This document shows, piece by piece, positions 43,449 to 55,323 of a stretch of DNA of 55,323 nucleotides (its first letter is position 1; each line of letters begins with the position of its first letter). The stretch is from Ilumatobacteraceae bacterium. GTDB lineage: Bacteria > Actinomycetota > Acidimicrobiia > Acidimicrobiales > Ilumatobacteraceae. The notes beneath the pieces were generated by a model. That model ran no database searches. It saw only the letters and a program-made list of their open reading frames with translations, and was not told the origin of the DNA. The stretch is taken from contig JABSQH010000043.1 of the NCBI GenBank assembly GCA_013213745.1, positions 1-55,323 of the forward strand, in the 5' to 3' direction. The translations under genes were made by a program, and so were the position numbers.

Positions 43449-43826
43449 TCAGGGCGTGACGACGTCGTCGAACCACACGGCATCGGGATCGACCGCGGTG
43501 CCGAGGTAGTTGATGAAGATCTCTTCGCCGACGTCGATGTCGCGCACGGCGGTGATGACCAGTTCGTCGCCCGCTTCGGTCGTGGTTGCGTTGGGATCGA
43601 AGTGGTGGTTGTACAGCGAGCCGTAGCCCAGCGCCAGCGCCGTCGACGAGTCACCCCACCCGAACACATAGCCGTCAGCGCCCTCGGTGAGCGCATCGCC
43701 CTGCGCGCCGTCGACGATCAACATCGGGCAGCGTTCGATGAGTTCACCACGCTCGATCGGTCGCTGCGCGAAGACGCCACGACCGGCGCCCGTCGGGGAT
43801 TCGGCAACGCGCAGGTGGGAGAACAC
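43449..43826 (-). CDS. Stand-alone SET-domain protein
   Basis: A 125-residue SET-domain protein, a probable lysine methyltransferase. VAESPTGAGRGVFAQRPIERGE is the opening of the SET fold. The cofactor motif NHxxxPN is GSLYNHHFDPNA, and the catalytic Tyr is in GEEIFINYLGTA. It has no DNA-binding or zinc domain. The GTG at 43826 is the only start that keeps the frame short of the upstream gene. It ends the glcDE operon and converges with the aldehyde dehydrogenase gene. Confidence 0.85.
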   Translation of the reverse strand: MFSHLRVAESPTGAGRGVFAQRPIERGELIERCPMLIVDGAQGDALTEGADGYVFGWGDSSTALALGYGSLYNHHFDPNATTTEAGDELVITAVRDIDVGEEIFINYLGTAVDPDAVWFDDVVTP

Positions 43827-43848
43827 GACCGGTGAGTCAATCCGCTGT

Positions 43849-44751
43849 TCACGCCGCCTGCCACATCGGCGCGTCAGGTTCACCCCGCCAGTAGCGCAGA
43901 CGCTGTTCGAACTCCCTCTGAGCGTGCGCATCAGCGCGCGCAGCGACGCCGCGCAGCAAGGTTGCCGCGACGAGTCGGAGCTCGGAGAACGCCTCGGCGG
44001 CCGGATCGCCGTGTAGCGATGCGCCGTAACCGTCGGCGAAGGCCTCGTAGACGCCCTCGGCGCCACCCCAACGCTGCGTCCACGTCATCAGCGGAGCATG
44101 GTCCCAGGCGGCCGGCGCCAGGCCCATGAGGTCGAAGTCGACGATCACCGGACCGTCGGCGGTGGAGCGCACATTGCCCGGGTGCATGTCGCCATGGCAC
44201 ACCACCGCATCAACGTTGTGAGCAGCCCACGTTGCCGGCTGCAGCCACGCGCTGCTGCGTTCGATAGCAGCCGTGATACCGGCGCGCGCGGCGTCATCGA
44301 TCGGCACCGACGCGCGCAGTTGACGCTCGAAGTCCCACCACGGAAGATCGAGCGGCGATGCCAGAGGGAATGTCGCAGGCACGTCGGCCGGAGCACAGTG
44401 GTGCAGTCGACGCACAGCTGCGCCAACCATCGCCCAGTCGATTGGGTCGCCGGTGTCCCGCAACCGCTGCCAGGAGGTGACGACCATGTCGTCGTCGACG
44501 TAGGGGGTCGGGCGCACCAGCACCGGTGTTGGCACGCCGCGTGCAGAGAGCACGTCGATGAGATCGTGGAGAGCTGTCGCCGGGGCGTTCGGCGTCGACA
44601 CTCGCACAACCTCATCGCCCGCGGTAAACACCGCGTTCATTCCGTATCGCAGCAGCGTCGGGGGCGGAAGCCCCCATTGGGCGGCCGCATCACGAGCGAC
44701 AGCTGCCGCCCGTGGGCGGTCGACAATCGGACGGTCGACGTACGCCCTCAC
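43849..44751 (-). CDS. Aminoglycoside phosphotransferase-family kinase-like protein
   Basis: A 300-residue APH/choline-kinase-fold protein. The catalytic loop is VVCHGDMHPGNVRS (HGDxHxxN) and the metal-binding motif is VIVDFDLMGLAPAAWD. The N-lobe nucleotide site is weak (YGMNAVFTAGDEVVRVS). The substrate is unknown; the neighbouring oxidase genes suggest a small metabolite rather than an antibiotic. The GTG start overlaps the glcE stop by 4 nt, so it is co-transcribed with the oxidase. Confidence 0.85.
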   Translation of the reverse strand: MRAYVDRPIVDRPRAAAVARDAAAQWGLPPPTLLRYGMNAVFTAGDEVVRVSTPNAPATALHDLIDVLSARGVPTPVLVRPTPYVDDDMVVTSWQRLRDTGDPIDWAMVGAAVRRLHHCAPADVPATFPLASPLDLPWWDFERQLRASVPIDDAARAGITAAIERSSAWLQPATWAAHNVDAVVCHGDMHPGNVRSTADGPVIVDFDLMGLAPAAWDHAPLMTWTQRWGGAEGVYEAFADGYGASLHGDPAAEAFSELRLVAATLLRGVAARADAHAQREFEQRLRYWRGEPDAPMWQAA

Positions 44752-45629
44752 GACAGCGGCGAACGGCCTGGGTTGAGCCGGCCGTCGGGGTCGAAACGCT
44801 GCTTGATCCGTCGGTGCAGCTCGACGACTGCGTCGTCGACGGGTCTCTGGTCGACGACGGGTTCCGCATGGTGGACCACGCCGACACCGATCTCCGCGAT
44901 GAACTGATGCTCGAGGTCACGTGTCGCCGCGACAAGCTCGGCCGGCGGATGCGACGAACGGCCTGCGCTGGGAATCAACGGTGGCTCGTCGACCGACACG
45001 AGGTCGAACCGCGCCGCCTGGGCGTCGAGATCGTCGGCCGCCCCATCGAGGCGCACCCAGGTCACAGCGCCGTCCCACAACACCGCGGCCGGACGGTAGA
45101 GCTGTGCCAAGAGTTCGTGTGGCTCGCCATCGCCACGCCACCAGCGGCTGATCCGCGGAAGCGGGCGGGTGCGCAACGTCACTTCCGACAAGAAGCCGAG
45201 GGTGCCCACCGAGCCGACGAACAGCCGACACATGTCGAATCCGCTCACGTTCTTCACTGTGGGGCCACCGATGGTGACCAGATCGCCGGAGGCTCCGACA
45301 TACCGCGCTTGCAACAGCGCATCGCGCACCGGTCCGTAGCGCAGGCGATCTATGTCGCTGTGGCCCACCGCGAGGGCGCCGCCGACCGTCCCCGACCGCG
45401 GGAGTACCACGGTTTGCCCATGTGCCTCGAGCTCGCTGCACAACTCGTCCACGGGCGTTCCGGCGCCACAGGTCACGGTCATCTCCGCAGCCTGAGTGGC
45501 GCGAATGCCATATGGCGGGCGCACGATGCGCACGTCGGCGACCGGCCCGCCGCGGGTCGCCGTGCCAGTGACCGTGACCGGCCCCGACGGTGCCACCTCG
45601 GCAGCGAAGTCGTTATCGGCTGACGACAT
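44748..45629 (-). CDS. glcE: Glycolate/lactate oxidase FAD-binding subunit GlcE-like
   Basis: A 293-residue short PCMH-type FAD-binding protein. GTVGGALAVGHSDIDRLRYG is the FAD-contact region, and GGPTVKNVSGFDMCRLFVGS is the family motif near the flavin. LGFLSEVTLRTRPLP is shared with GlcE. It has no substrate-oxidising domain of full size and would work with GlcD. It starts 24 nt after the glcD stop, and the kinase-like gene overlaps its end. Confidence 0.88.
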   Translation of the reverse strand: MSSADNDFAAEVAPSGPVTVTGTATRGGPVADVRIVRPPYGIRATQAAEMTVTCGAGTPVDELCSELEAHGQTVVLPRSGTVGGALAVGHSDIDRLRYGPVRDALLQARYVGASGDLVTIGGPTVKNVSGFDMCRLFVGSVGTLGFLSEVTLRTRPLPRISRWWRGDGEPHELLAQLYRPAAVLWDGAVTWVRLDGAADDLDAQAARFDLVSVDEPPLIPSAGRSSHPPAELVAATRDLEHQFIAEIGVGVVHHAEPVVDQRPVDDAVVELHRRIKQRFDPDGRLNPGRSPLS

Positions 45630-45653
45630 CGTCCATCGTCCCCGACTCGACCG

Positions 45654-47087
45654 CTACACCCATGCGCCGTCGGGGATCGCCTGCACGTCGCCACAGCTGG
45701 CGGCCGTCGGGAGCACTTTGTCCGGGTTGGCGAGTCGTCGGGGGTCGAAGGCATCGCGAAGTGCTGCCTGAGCAGCGAGGTCGATGTCGCTGAACATCAG
45801 CGGCATCAGCTCACGCTTCTCTCGACCGATGCCATGCTCGCCGCTGAGCACTCCCCCGGCTGCAACCGACACGCGCACGATCTCCTCACCGGCGGCCTGC
45901 ACACGTTCGGCGACGCCATCGTCTCTGGCGTCGTACACCAGCAACGGATGCAGGTTGCCGTCGCCGGCGTGGAACACGTTGAGCACCAACAGGTCGTGGC
46001 GCTCGACGATCCGATACACCTCCTCGAGCACTTCTGGCAGGCGGTGGCGGGGCACCACGGTGTCGTGGAGGTAGTAGTTCGGTTTGATCCGGGCAATCGC
46101 CCCGAACGCCGACTTACGACCCTTCCACAGCAGTGCTCGTTCGTCGTCGTCGGCAGCGACGCGAATCGCCCCGACACGCCGCGCGGCGGCGAGATGGCGG
46201 ATGGCGGCGACATCGGCGGCCACGCCGGCAGGGAGACCGACCACCTCGATCAGCAAGACGGCAGCCGCATCGACCGGCAGGTTGGCCTCGATGTACGCCT
46301 CGACAGCACGCACGCACAATTGGTCCATCATCTCCACGGCTGCCGGGACGATGCCGGCGGCGATGATGTCGCTGACCAGCTGGGCACCGTCGGCGACATC
46401 GTCGAAGTCGAGCAGCATGGTGGCGACGTCAGGCGGGTTCTGAGTGAGCTTGACGCAGACGGCGGTGGCCACGCCGAACATCCCTTCGCTGCCGACGAAC
46501 GCACCGCGCAAGTCGAGGCCACGGGGTTCGGGTTCCTCGCCGCCCAGCTCGGTCACGGTCCCATCGGGCAGCACGACCTCGATTGCCAACACATGGGCGC
46601 TGGTCACGCCGTCGGCCAAGCAGTGCGGTCCACCGGAGTTGTTGGCCACGTTGCCTCCGATCGAGCAGGTCTGCTGGCTGCTCGGATCGGGAGCGAAGTG
46701 CAATCCCTGTGCGGTGACATGGCGAGTGAGGTCGAGATTCAGCACACCGGGTTCGACCCATGCCGTGCGATTGACCGGATCGACTGACCGCACTGCGGTC
46801 ATCTTCGAGGTGGCGATCACCACGGCGCCCTCTGGCGGTACCGCTCCCCCAGCCAGGCCCGTGCCAGAGCCGCGAGCGACGAAGGGCGTGTCGTGGCGCA
46901 CGGCGGCACGCACACATGCCCGGACCTCGGCGGTGGACGTCGGGAAGCACACCGCCGTGGCTCGACCCGTGAGGTTCGATGCGTCGTGGCGATACAGCCA
47001 CAGGTCGCCGGCCGCGGTATGTACCCGGTCGGGGTCGAGGGCCGCAACGAGGTCGGCGACCAGCGGGCCGTGCGCCGGCCGGCTCAC
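45654..47087 (-). CDS. glcD: Glycolate/lactate oxidase FAD-linked catalytic subunit GlcD
   Basis: A 477-residue FAD-linked 2-hydroxyacid oxidase. The PCMH domain has FVARGSGTGLAGGAVPPEGA and IGGNVANNSGGPHCLADG. The C-terminal oxidase domain has VLNVFHAGDGNLHPLLVYD and GGVLSGEHGIGREKRELM, with His residues around the flavin. The substrate may be glycolate or D-lactate. The GTG start overlaps the stop of the 115-residue gene by 4 nt. Confidence 0.92.
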   Translation of the reverse strand: MSRPAHGPLVADLVAALDPDRVHTAAGDLWLYRHDASNLTGRATAVCFPTSTAEVRACVRAAVRHDTPFVARGSGTGLAGGAVPPEGAVVIATSKMTAVRSVDPVNRTAWVEPGVLNLDLTRHVTAQGLHFAPDPSSQQTCSIGGNVANNSGGPHCLADGVTSAHVLAIEVVLPDGTVTELGGEEPEPRGLDLRGAFVGSEGMFGVATAVCVKLTQNPPDVATMLLDFDDVADGAQLVSDIIAAGIVPAAVEMMDQLCVRAVEAYIEANLPVDAAAVLLIEVVGLPAGVAADVAAIRHLAAARRVGAIRVAADDDERALLWKGRKSAFGAIARIKPNYYLHDTVVPRHRLPEVLEEVYRIVERHDLLVLNVFHAGDGNLHPLLVYDARDDGVAERVQAAGEEIVRVSVAAGGVLSGEHGIGREKRELMPLMFSDIDLAAQAALRDAFDPRRLANPDKVLPTAASCGDVQAIPDGAWV

Positions 47088-47431
47088 CGCGCCGCGCGGT
47101 GGCGTTCGCGCATCACGATCACCCGTCCGCTCTCGACTGCGACCCCGTCGACAAATACCTTGTCACCGGGTTCGACATGGTCGGCGAGTGATTCCAGACG
47201 TCCTTCGCGGCGGGCGCGCAGCTCGTCTTCGTGCTGGCGGGCGACTTGGCGTCCCTCCCGCACTGCGTCGACGAGTTGACCGCCGGCGTAGCGCGCCCGA
47301 TCGGCCACCGAGCGGGCCACCTGCGACGGCGTGATCTGCGCAGCCGTTTCCCGCACTTTGCGCGCGGCGTAGTTGGCGCCGACAGCACCTGCGGCGACAC
47401 CACCGGCAAACCACGTGACCCGTTTCATCAT
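47084..47431 (-). CDS. Hypothetical protein with N-terminal hydrophobic segment, 115 residues
   Basis: A short hydrophobic N-terminus (VTWFAGGVAAGAVGANYAA) may anchor or export it. The rest is basic and helical, ending with a small beta-like region DKVFVDGVAVESGRVIVMRE. I do not recognise the family. The ATG overlaps the stop of the 145-residue gene by 4 nt, and its own stop overlaps the glcD start. This tight packing suggests one transcript. Confidence 0.7.
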   Translation of the reverse strand: MMKRVTWFAGGVAAGAVGANYAARKVRETAAQITPSQVARSVADRARYAGGQLVDAVREGRQVARQHEDELRARREGRLESLADHVEPGDKVFVDGVAVESGRVIVMRERHRAAR

Positions 47432-47865
47432 GCCTGCCGCCGCCTCGGGAGTTCTTGGACCGCCGGCGCGTCGATGGCATGAGGGCCTGTCGGTGTCGGG
47501 GTGCCCCGGAGCCGGGCGACCGTGCGTGATGCACCTTTGGCCAGGCCCGCCGCCTTGATCATCGGTGACGAGAATGAGGCCTTGGCGACGCGTCCACCGA
47601 CGGCGTCACCGATCGCCTCGGCCGAGCCAAGCACACGATCGAAGCGTTCGAGATCGGCACGGGCTTCGGCGATGCTCGCCTGGGCGTCGTCGGAAGCGAC
47701 TTTCAGCTCGATGAGGAGCGGACCGGTCTCGGCCCGCAGATCATCAACTTCGCGGCGCAGGTCACGCATTGCATCGAGCACCCGCACCAGCACCACGATC
47801 AGCGCCGCGAAGCCGATCGAGATGAGCACTGCGGCGAGCAAGATGGCCAACTCGCCGGCGGTCAT
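47428..47865 (-). CDS. Membrane-anchored coiled-coil protein, DUF948-like, 145 residues
   Basis: One N-terminal membrane segment (about residues 5-27, AILLAAVLISIGFAALIVVLV) is followed by a helix with heptad character to about residue 85. The tail is basic and Pro-rich. The layout resembles the DUF948 proteins of Gram-positives, whose role is unclear. Next to rarA in many actinobacteria sits a protein of this kind; that statement is from memory. A GAGGTGG sequence precedes the ATG. Confidence 0.72.
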   Translation of the reverse strand: MTAGELAILLAAVLISIGFAALIVVLVRVLDAMRDLRREVDDLRAETGPLLIELKVASDDAQASIAEARADLERFDRVLGSAEAIGDAVGGRVAKASFSSPMIKAAGLAKGASRTVARLRGTPTPTGPHAIDAPAVQELPRRRQA

Positions 47866-47889
47866 CGCACCACCTCGAGCGTCGACGAC

Positions 47890-49128
47890 TCAGTCGGCGT
47901 CCGGGGCATGCCACCAACGGGTTCCGCGGAGTTCATCGGGGAGGTACTGCTGGTCGGCGGCGCCATCGGCATGGTCGTGAGGATAGTCGTAGCCGACACC
48001 GTGCCCGAGGAAGCTCGCATTGTCGTAGTGCGCATCGCGTAGGTGCGCAGGCACCTCTCCGACGGCGCCGTCGCGGATCGCTGCTCGTACGGTCCAGATG
48101 GCCGTCGCGCTGGCGTTGCTCTTCGGAGCCAGCGCAAGGCGGATTGCGGCATGCGACATGTTCAGCTGTGCCTCGGGCAACCCGACATGGTCGACCGCAT
48201 GGGCGGCGGCGACGGCCACGGCGAGCGCGCCGTCGTCGGCCAGGCCCACGTCTTCGCTGGCGAAGATGATCATCCGGCGCGCGATGAAACGCGGATCTTC
48301 GCCGGCCTCGAGCATGCGGCCGAGCCAGTACACGCTGGCGTCGGGATCCGAACCGCGCATCGACTTGATGAACGCGCTGATCACGTCGTAGTGATCGTCA
48401 CGGCCGTAGCGCAGCGCCGTCGTACCGAGTGCTGCCTCGACGTGCTCCAACGCCACCGCCCCGGGATCGGCCAGCGCGACGGCGACCTCCAGCGCGGTCA
48501 GCACTTGCCGGCCGTCGCCTCCAGCCCGATCACCGAGGAGTGCAATCGCGTCGTCGCTGGCCTGCGCAGCCTCGGCCTGCAGTCCGCGTCGCAGCAGCTC
48601 GTCGATCGCCATGCGGTCGAGCGGCTCCAATCGAAACAGGGTCGAGCGACTGCGCAACGGGGCGTTGACCTCGAAGAACGGGTTCTCGGTGGTCGCTCCG
48701 ATCAACGTCAGCGTGCCGTCCTCCACCGCCGGCAACAGGGCGTCCTGCTGCGACTTCGAGAACCGATGGATCTCGTCGAGAAACAAGATCGTGCCTCGTC
48801 CATGCTCGCCGAGACGGGCCGACGCTCGTTCGGTCACCGCGCGTACATCCTTGACGCCTGCCGACACCGCTGACAGCTGTTCGAAGGCGCGGTCGGTCGA
48901 ACCCGCGACGGCCAGTGCCAGAGTGGTCTTGCCGGTGCCGGGGGGACCCCAGAACAGCACCGAGCTGAGACGATCGGTTTCGACCAGCGCCCGCAACGGG
49001 CGACCCGGTCCAATCAAGTGGGACTGCCCAACGACGTCGTCGATCGTCGCTGGCCGGAGGCGCGCCGCCAACGGCGCGCGGCGCAGGCGAACCTCGTCGG
49101 CGGCAGCAGCGAAGAGGTCGTCGTTCAC
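47890..49128 (-). CDS. rarA: Replication-associated recombination protein A (MgsA/RarA)
   Basis: A 412-residue clamp-loader-like AAA+ ATPase acting at stalled replication forks. Walker A is FWGPPGTGKTTLALAVAG and Walker B is ILFLDEIHRFSKSQQDALLP. Sensor 1 is LIGATTENPFFEVN, and SRSTLFRLEPL contains the Arg finger. The C-terminal tetramer domain has SAFIKSMRGSDPDASVYWL and ARRMIIFASEDVGLAD. The start is GTG. It lies 31 nt after the Nudix gene on the same strand. Confidence 0.94.
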   Translation of the reverse strand: MNDDLFAAAADEVRLRRAPLAARLRPATIDDVVGQSHLIGPGRPLRALVETDRLSSVLFWGPPGTGKTTLALAVAGSTDRAFEQLSAVSAGVKDVRAVTERASARLGEHGRGTILFLDEIHRFSKSQQDALLPAVEDGTLTLIGATTENPFFEVNAPLRSRSTLFRLEPLDRMAIDELLRRGLQAEAAQASDDAIALLGDRAGGDGRQVLTALEVAVALADPGAVALEHVEAALGTTALRYGRDDHYDVISAFIKSMRGSDPDASVYWLGRMLEAGEDPRFIARRMIIFASEDVGLADDGALAVAVAAAHAVDHVGLPEAQLNMSHAAIRLALAPKSNASATAIWTVRAAIRDGAVGEVPAHLRDAHYDNASFLGHGVGYDYPHDHADGAADQQYLPDELRGTRWWHAPDAD

Positions 49129-49159
49129 ACCGCTGTCGGCACCGAACCCGGCGCACCCG

Positions 49160-49594
49160 TCATGGGGTCAGCACCCGCTCGTAGGCCGGGCGGCGGAATC
49201 CGACCACTTGGTCGATCAACCATTGCGGCTCCACCCACCGCCACGAGATGAACTCCACACCATCGGGCGACGGCACGACGTCGTCGCGGCGGACACGGAA
49301 CGTGAACCAGCGTTGCGCCTGTCCGAGCCGCTTGCCGTTCTGTCGGACATCGGGAGGCCATTCGTAGACGGTCCACTCCGGATACTCCGCAACGAGGTCG
49401 ACATCGGTTGCTCCGAGCGCCGTCTCTTCCGCCAGCTCGCGCCATGCCGTTGCGATCGGCGCCTCGCCCGGCTCGATGCCACCTTGTGGTAGCTGCCACT
49501 GGTTGGGCACGTCGCTGCGCTCGAACGCCATCACCTGGCCGGCATCGTTGGTCACGACGGCGACCACCCCGGCGCGGAAGTGCATGCTGGGCAT
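49160..49594 (-). CDS. Nudix hydrolase, RppH-like
   Basis: A 144-residue Nudix protein that would cleave a nucleoside-diphosphate-linked substrate. The Nudix box is GGIEPGEAPIATAWRELAEE followed by TAL, with the metal-binding Glu residues. WQLPQGGIEPGE and QRWFTFRV are as in the RNA pyrophosphohydrolase (RppH) group. Removal of 5' pyrophosphate from mRNA is therefore possible but not shown. The ATG at 49594 has TACGCT 8 nt upstream. It may be read with rarA. Confidence 0.88.
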   Translation of the reverse strand: MPSMHFRAGVVAVVTNDAGQVMAFERSDVPNQWQLPQGGIEPGEAPIATAWRELAEETALGATDVDLVAEYPEWTVYEWPPDVRQNGKRLGQAQRWFTFRVRRDDVVPSPDGVEFISWRWVEPQWLIDQVVGFRRPAYERVLTP

Positions 49595-49602
49595 GGGCGG
49601 GG

Positions 49603-49608
49603 AGCGTA
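49603..49608 (-). promoter_or_regulatory. -10 box of the Nudix gene, probable leaderless promoter
   Basis: TACGCT lies 8 nt upstream of the ATG at 49594, overlapping the end of the gap after the TPR gene. Confidence 0.4.
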
Positions 49609-49627
49609 CCGCTGGCAGCGGCGCGCG

Positions 49628-50869
49628 TCAGCGTCCGAGGCTGCGCAGTCGGGCGTCGACGTCGGCAAATGCCGGGTCGTGGTCGGCGATCTGCGAGAAC
49701 CAGCGCCGGGCGGCGATCGGGTCGCCGACTCGGTCCGAGAGGTCGCCGAGCACGTACCACTGACGGAGGTGATGATCGCGCACCGTCTTGGGGCGTTTCG
49801 TTGCCGGTTCCATGGTCGTCAGTGCACCGCGTAGGTCGCCGCGATCGGCTTGTGCACCGGCGGCCACGATGCGTCCCTCGGCGAGCACGTCGTGTGCTGG
49901 TGACGCCGAACGCAGCTCGAGCCAGGTCCGTTCGACCGCCGACCAGCGCCGCAGCGCGCGGTAGCAGTCGGCCAGCACGGGCAACGTCGCCGGATCGAGG
50001 TGTAGTTCGTTCGCCCGTTCCAGCGCCGTTGCGGCCGGCTTCCAGTAGCCCAGGCGGTAGTTGGCCAGACCGAGAATCTGCTGGGCCGCCGCGATGTCGG
50101 GGGCCTCTTTGATCACCGCAGCGGACACGCGCCGCGCTTCTTGATACCGATCGCGGTCGAGCGCCCGGGCGGCCTGCTCGAGCCGCTCGGCAAGACGCTC
50201 GCCGCGTGCTGGCCCGAGCGCGTCGGTGAGCGCTCGTTTGTCGTCGGGGTCGATCGACGGCCCCTCGCCGCTGCGCTTGGCGCGAGTGGCTGCGCCCGAC
50301 GCTGCCGCACGGATGCGTCGAGCCTCGTCGGTCGAACCTTCATCGATCCAGGTCTCGAGCGTGCGCTCCTCGATGCGTCGCTGTTCGGCCTCCCGATCGC
50401 GAGGTGCTCGAGGCGGCCGGCGTGCGGCGACTTCGGCGGCGCGGCGTTCGGCTTCGGTCTTGGGCCGGCGCGGTGCTCGATCGTCGCCGCCGTAGCGACC
50501 CCGACCATCACGACCGCGATCGTCACGACCCCGATCATTGCGACCCCGATCGTCGCGACCACGGCTTCGGTCGTTGCGGCCGCGATCATCCCGATTGCCG
50601 CCGCCACGGCTGCGGTCGTCGCCACTGTGGTTGTTGCGGCCACGACCGCCTCCGCCTCGATCGGAACCGCGTTCGTTGCGATCGCGGTTCGACCCACCGC
50701 GTGAGCTGCGCCCTCCACCGTCGCGTGCGCCGCCGGCGCGGCTCGCGCTGCTGCGACCGGCGCCGCCCGTGCCCTTGCGGCGGTTGCCGTCCTTGCCGTT
50801 GCTCCCCCGTCCACGGCTCGGATCAGATCGATCCGATCCGCGACCTGAGTTCGAGCGGTCCGAAGGCAC
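49628..50869 (-). CDS. TPR-repeat protein with disordered RGD/RGG-rich N-terminus
   Basis: A 413-residue protein. Residues 1 to about 140 are low-complexity, dominated by Arg, Gly, Asp and Ser (DRGRDDRGR-type repeats). The C-terminal half (about 200-413) is helical with TPR-like units, for example AQQILGLANYRLGYWKPAA and LADCYRALRRWSAVE. RGG-like tails often bind RNA in other proteins. The GTG at 50869 is preferred because TAGCCT lies 8 nt upstream; a GTG at 50956 is the alternative. It lies directly downstream of the rRNA operon. Confidence 0.82.
   Translation of the reverse strand: MPSDRSNSGRGSDRSDPSRGRGSNGKDGNRRKGTGGAGRSSASRAGGARDGGGRSSRGGSNRDRNERGSDRGGGGRGRNNHSGDDRSRGGGNRDDRGRNDRSRGRDDRGRNDRGRDDRGRDGRGRYGGDDRAPRRPKTEAERRAAEVAARRPPRAPRDREAEQRRIEERTLETWIDEGSTDEARRIRAAASGAATRAKRSGEGPSIDPDDKRALTDALGPARGERLAERLEQAARALDRDRYQEARRVSAAVIKEAPDIAAAQQILGLANYRLGYWKPAATALERANELHLDPATLPVLADCYRALRRWSAVERTWLELRSASPAHDVLAEGRIVAAGAQADRGDLRGALTTMEPATKRPKTVRDHHLRQWYVLGDLSDRVGDPIAARRWFSQIADHDPAFADVDARLRSLGR
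50440..50830 (-). repeat. Low-complexity CGxxAC-type DNA tract coding the RGD-rich region
   Basis: This part of the TPR gene is built of degenerate short repeats of GAC/CGT/GGT codons with no fixed unit length. It gives runs such as DRGRNDRGRDDRGR. Confidence 0.6.
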
Positions 50870-50877
50870 GTCCAACG

Positions 50878-50883
50878 AGGCTA
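50878..50883 (-). promoter_or_regulatory. -10 box of the TPR gene, probable leaderless promoter
   Basis: TAGCCT lies 8 nt upstream of the GTG at 50869. Confidence 0.4.
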
Positions 50884-50961
50884 CGGCGCTGCGACCAAGT
50901 CTCCCCCGGCTCCGGCATCGAAGCCCCACGGCAGCGGGCGAAAACGACAAACGCACCGCCG

Positions 50962-50992
50962 GGCGCTGTGTGCGCCACGAACGATGCGTTCG
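50962..50992 (-). terminator. Terminator candidate of the rRNA operon
   Basis: Two successive hairpins follow the 5S gene: CGAACG/CGTTCG with a 3-nt loop, then GGCGC/GCGCC with a 5-nt loop. A T-rich stretch (TTTGTCGTTTT) begins about 12 nt further on. Confidence 0.45.
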
Positions 50993-51001
50993 AGTGAGAA
51001 A

Positions 51002-51115
<114 letters not shown>

Positions 51116-51175
51116 AAAACTGGTTGTCAATCGGGTCTCCCCGAGGACTCCAGAGCAAGCACGAGCGTTCAATCC

Positions 51176-55323
<4,148 letters not shown>

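Overview
The window is high-GC DNA from an actinobacterium. A complete Pup-proteasome locus, Ni-type superoxide dismutase, GTG-rich starts and probable leaderless promoters all point that way. The protein set and the rRNA suggest the class Acidimicrobiia (Ilumatobacter-like). That placement is a judgement from memory, not a computed one. I see no prophage, insertion sequence, CRISPR array or tRNA gene. Genes are packed tightly, and many neighbours overlap by 4 nt (ATGA or GTGA).

Layout. 1-12262: the Tat translocase genes (tatC partial, tatB), a glycerophosphodiesterase on the + strand, signal peptidase I, then the Pup-proteasome locus on the - strand. In transcription order this reads mpa, a saccharopine-dehydrogenase-like reductase, dop, pup, prcB, prcA, a hairpin terminator, pxpA, pxpB, pxpC, pafA. 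The 5-oxoprolinase genes pxpABC sit between prcA and pafA and appear to share a transcript with pafA. 12361-13331 (+): a ferredoxin and a frameshifted TetR gene. 13335-25860 (-): trmI, three small proteins, an MscS channel, a Lon-N-domain protein, two tandem PBP4-type carboxypeptidases, an ADP-forming acyl-CoA synthetase, a thioesterase, a sulfatase, a TetR regulator and Ni-SOD. 25962-29897 (+): the Ni-SOD maturation protease, an unknown gene, transketolase and transaldolase. 29944-34400: an SDR, a membrane-anchored molybdopterin oxidoreductase, and a divergent LOG/Nei pair. 34445-38579 (-): a glycine betaine/choline ABC transporter behind a structured leader. 38817-41503 (-): a small protein, glcF and a frameshifted lipoprotein hydrolase. 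41607-43429 (+): a frameshifted secreted protein and an aldehyde dehydrogenase. 43449-50869 (-): a long co-directional run with a SET protein, a kinase-like protein, glcE, glcD, two small membrane proteins, rarA, a Nudix hydrolase and an RGD-rich TPR protein. 51002-55323 (-): 5S, 23S and partial 16S rRNA.

How it works together. Dop deamidates Pup (its C-terminal Gln), PafA attaches it to proteins, and Mpa feeds pupylated proteins into the PrcA/PrcB proteasome. GlcD, GlcE and GlcF would form one glycolate/lactate-type oxidase although their genes are split over two transcription units. SodX would trim the SodN propeptide from a divergent gene.

The least expected points are: the pxpABC-pafA unit inside the proteasome locus; a Tyr in place of the usual Pro in the Ni-hook of SodN; a 15-nt-arm dyad covering the -10 box and start codon of the aldehyde dehydrogenase; divergent start codons that share one CATG; a palindromic repeat present twice; and three genes each broken by one indel in a simple GC-rich run, which may be assembly errors. 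Fifteen starts have a TANNNT box 6-8 nt upstream, which fits leaderless transcripts and was used to choose starts.
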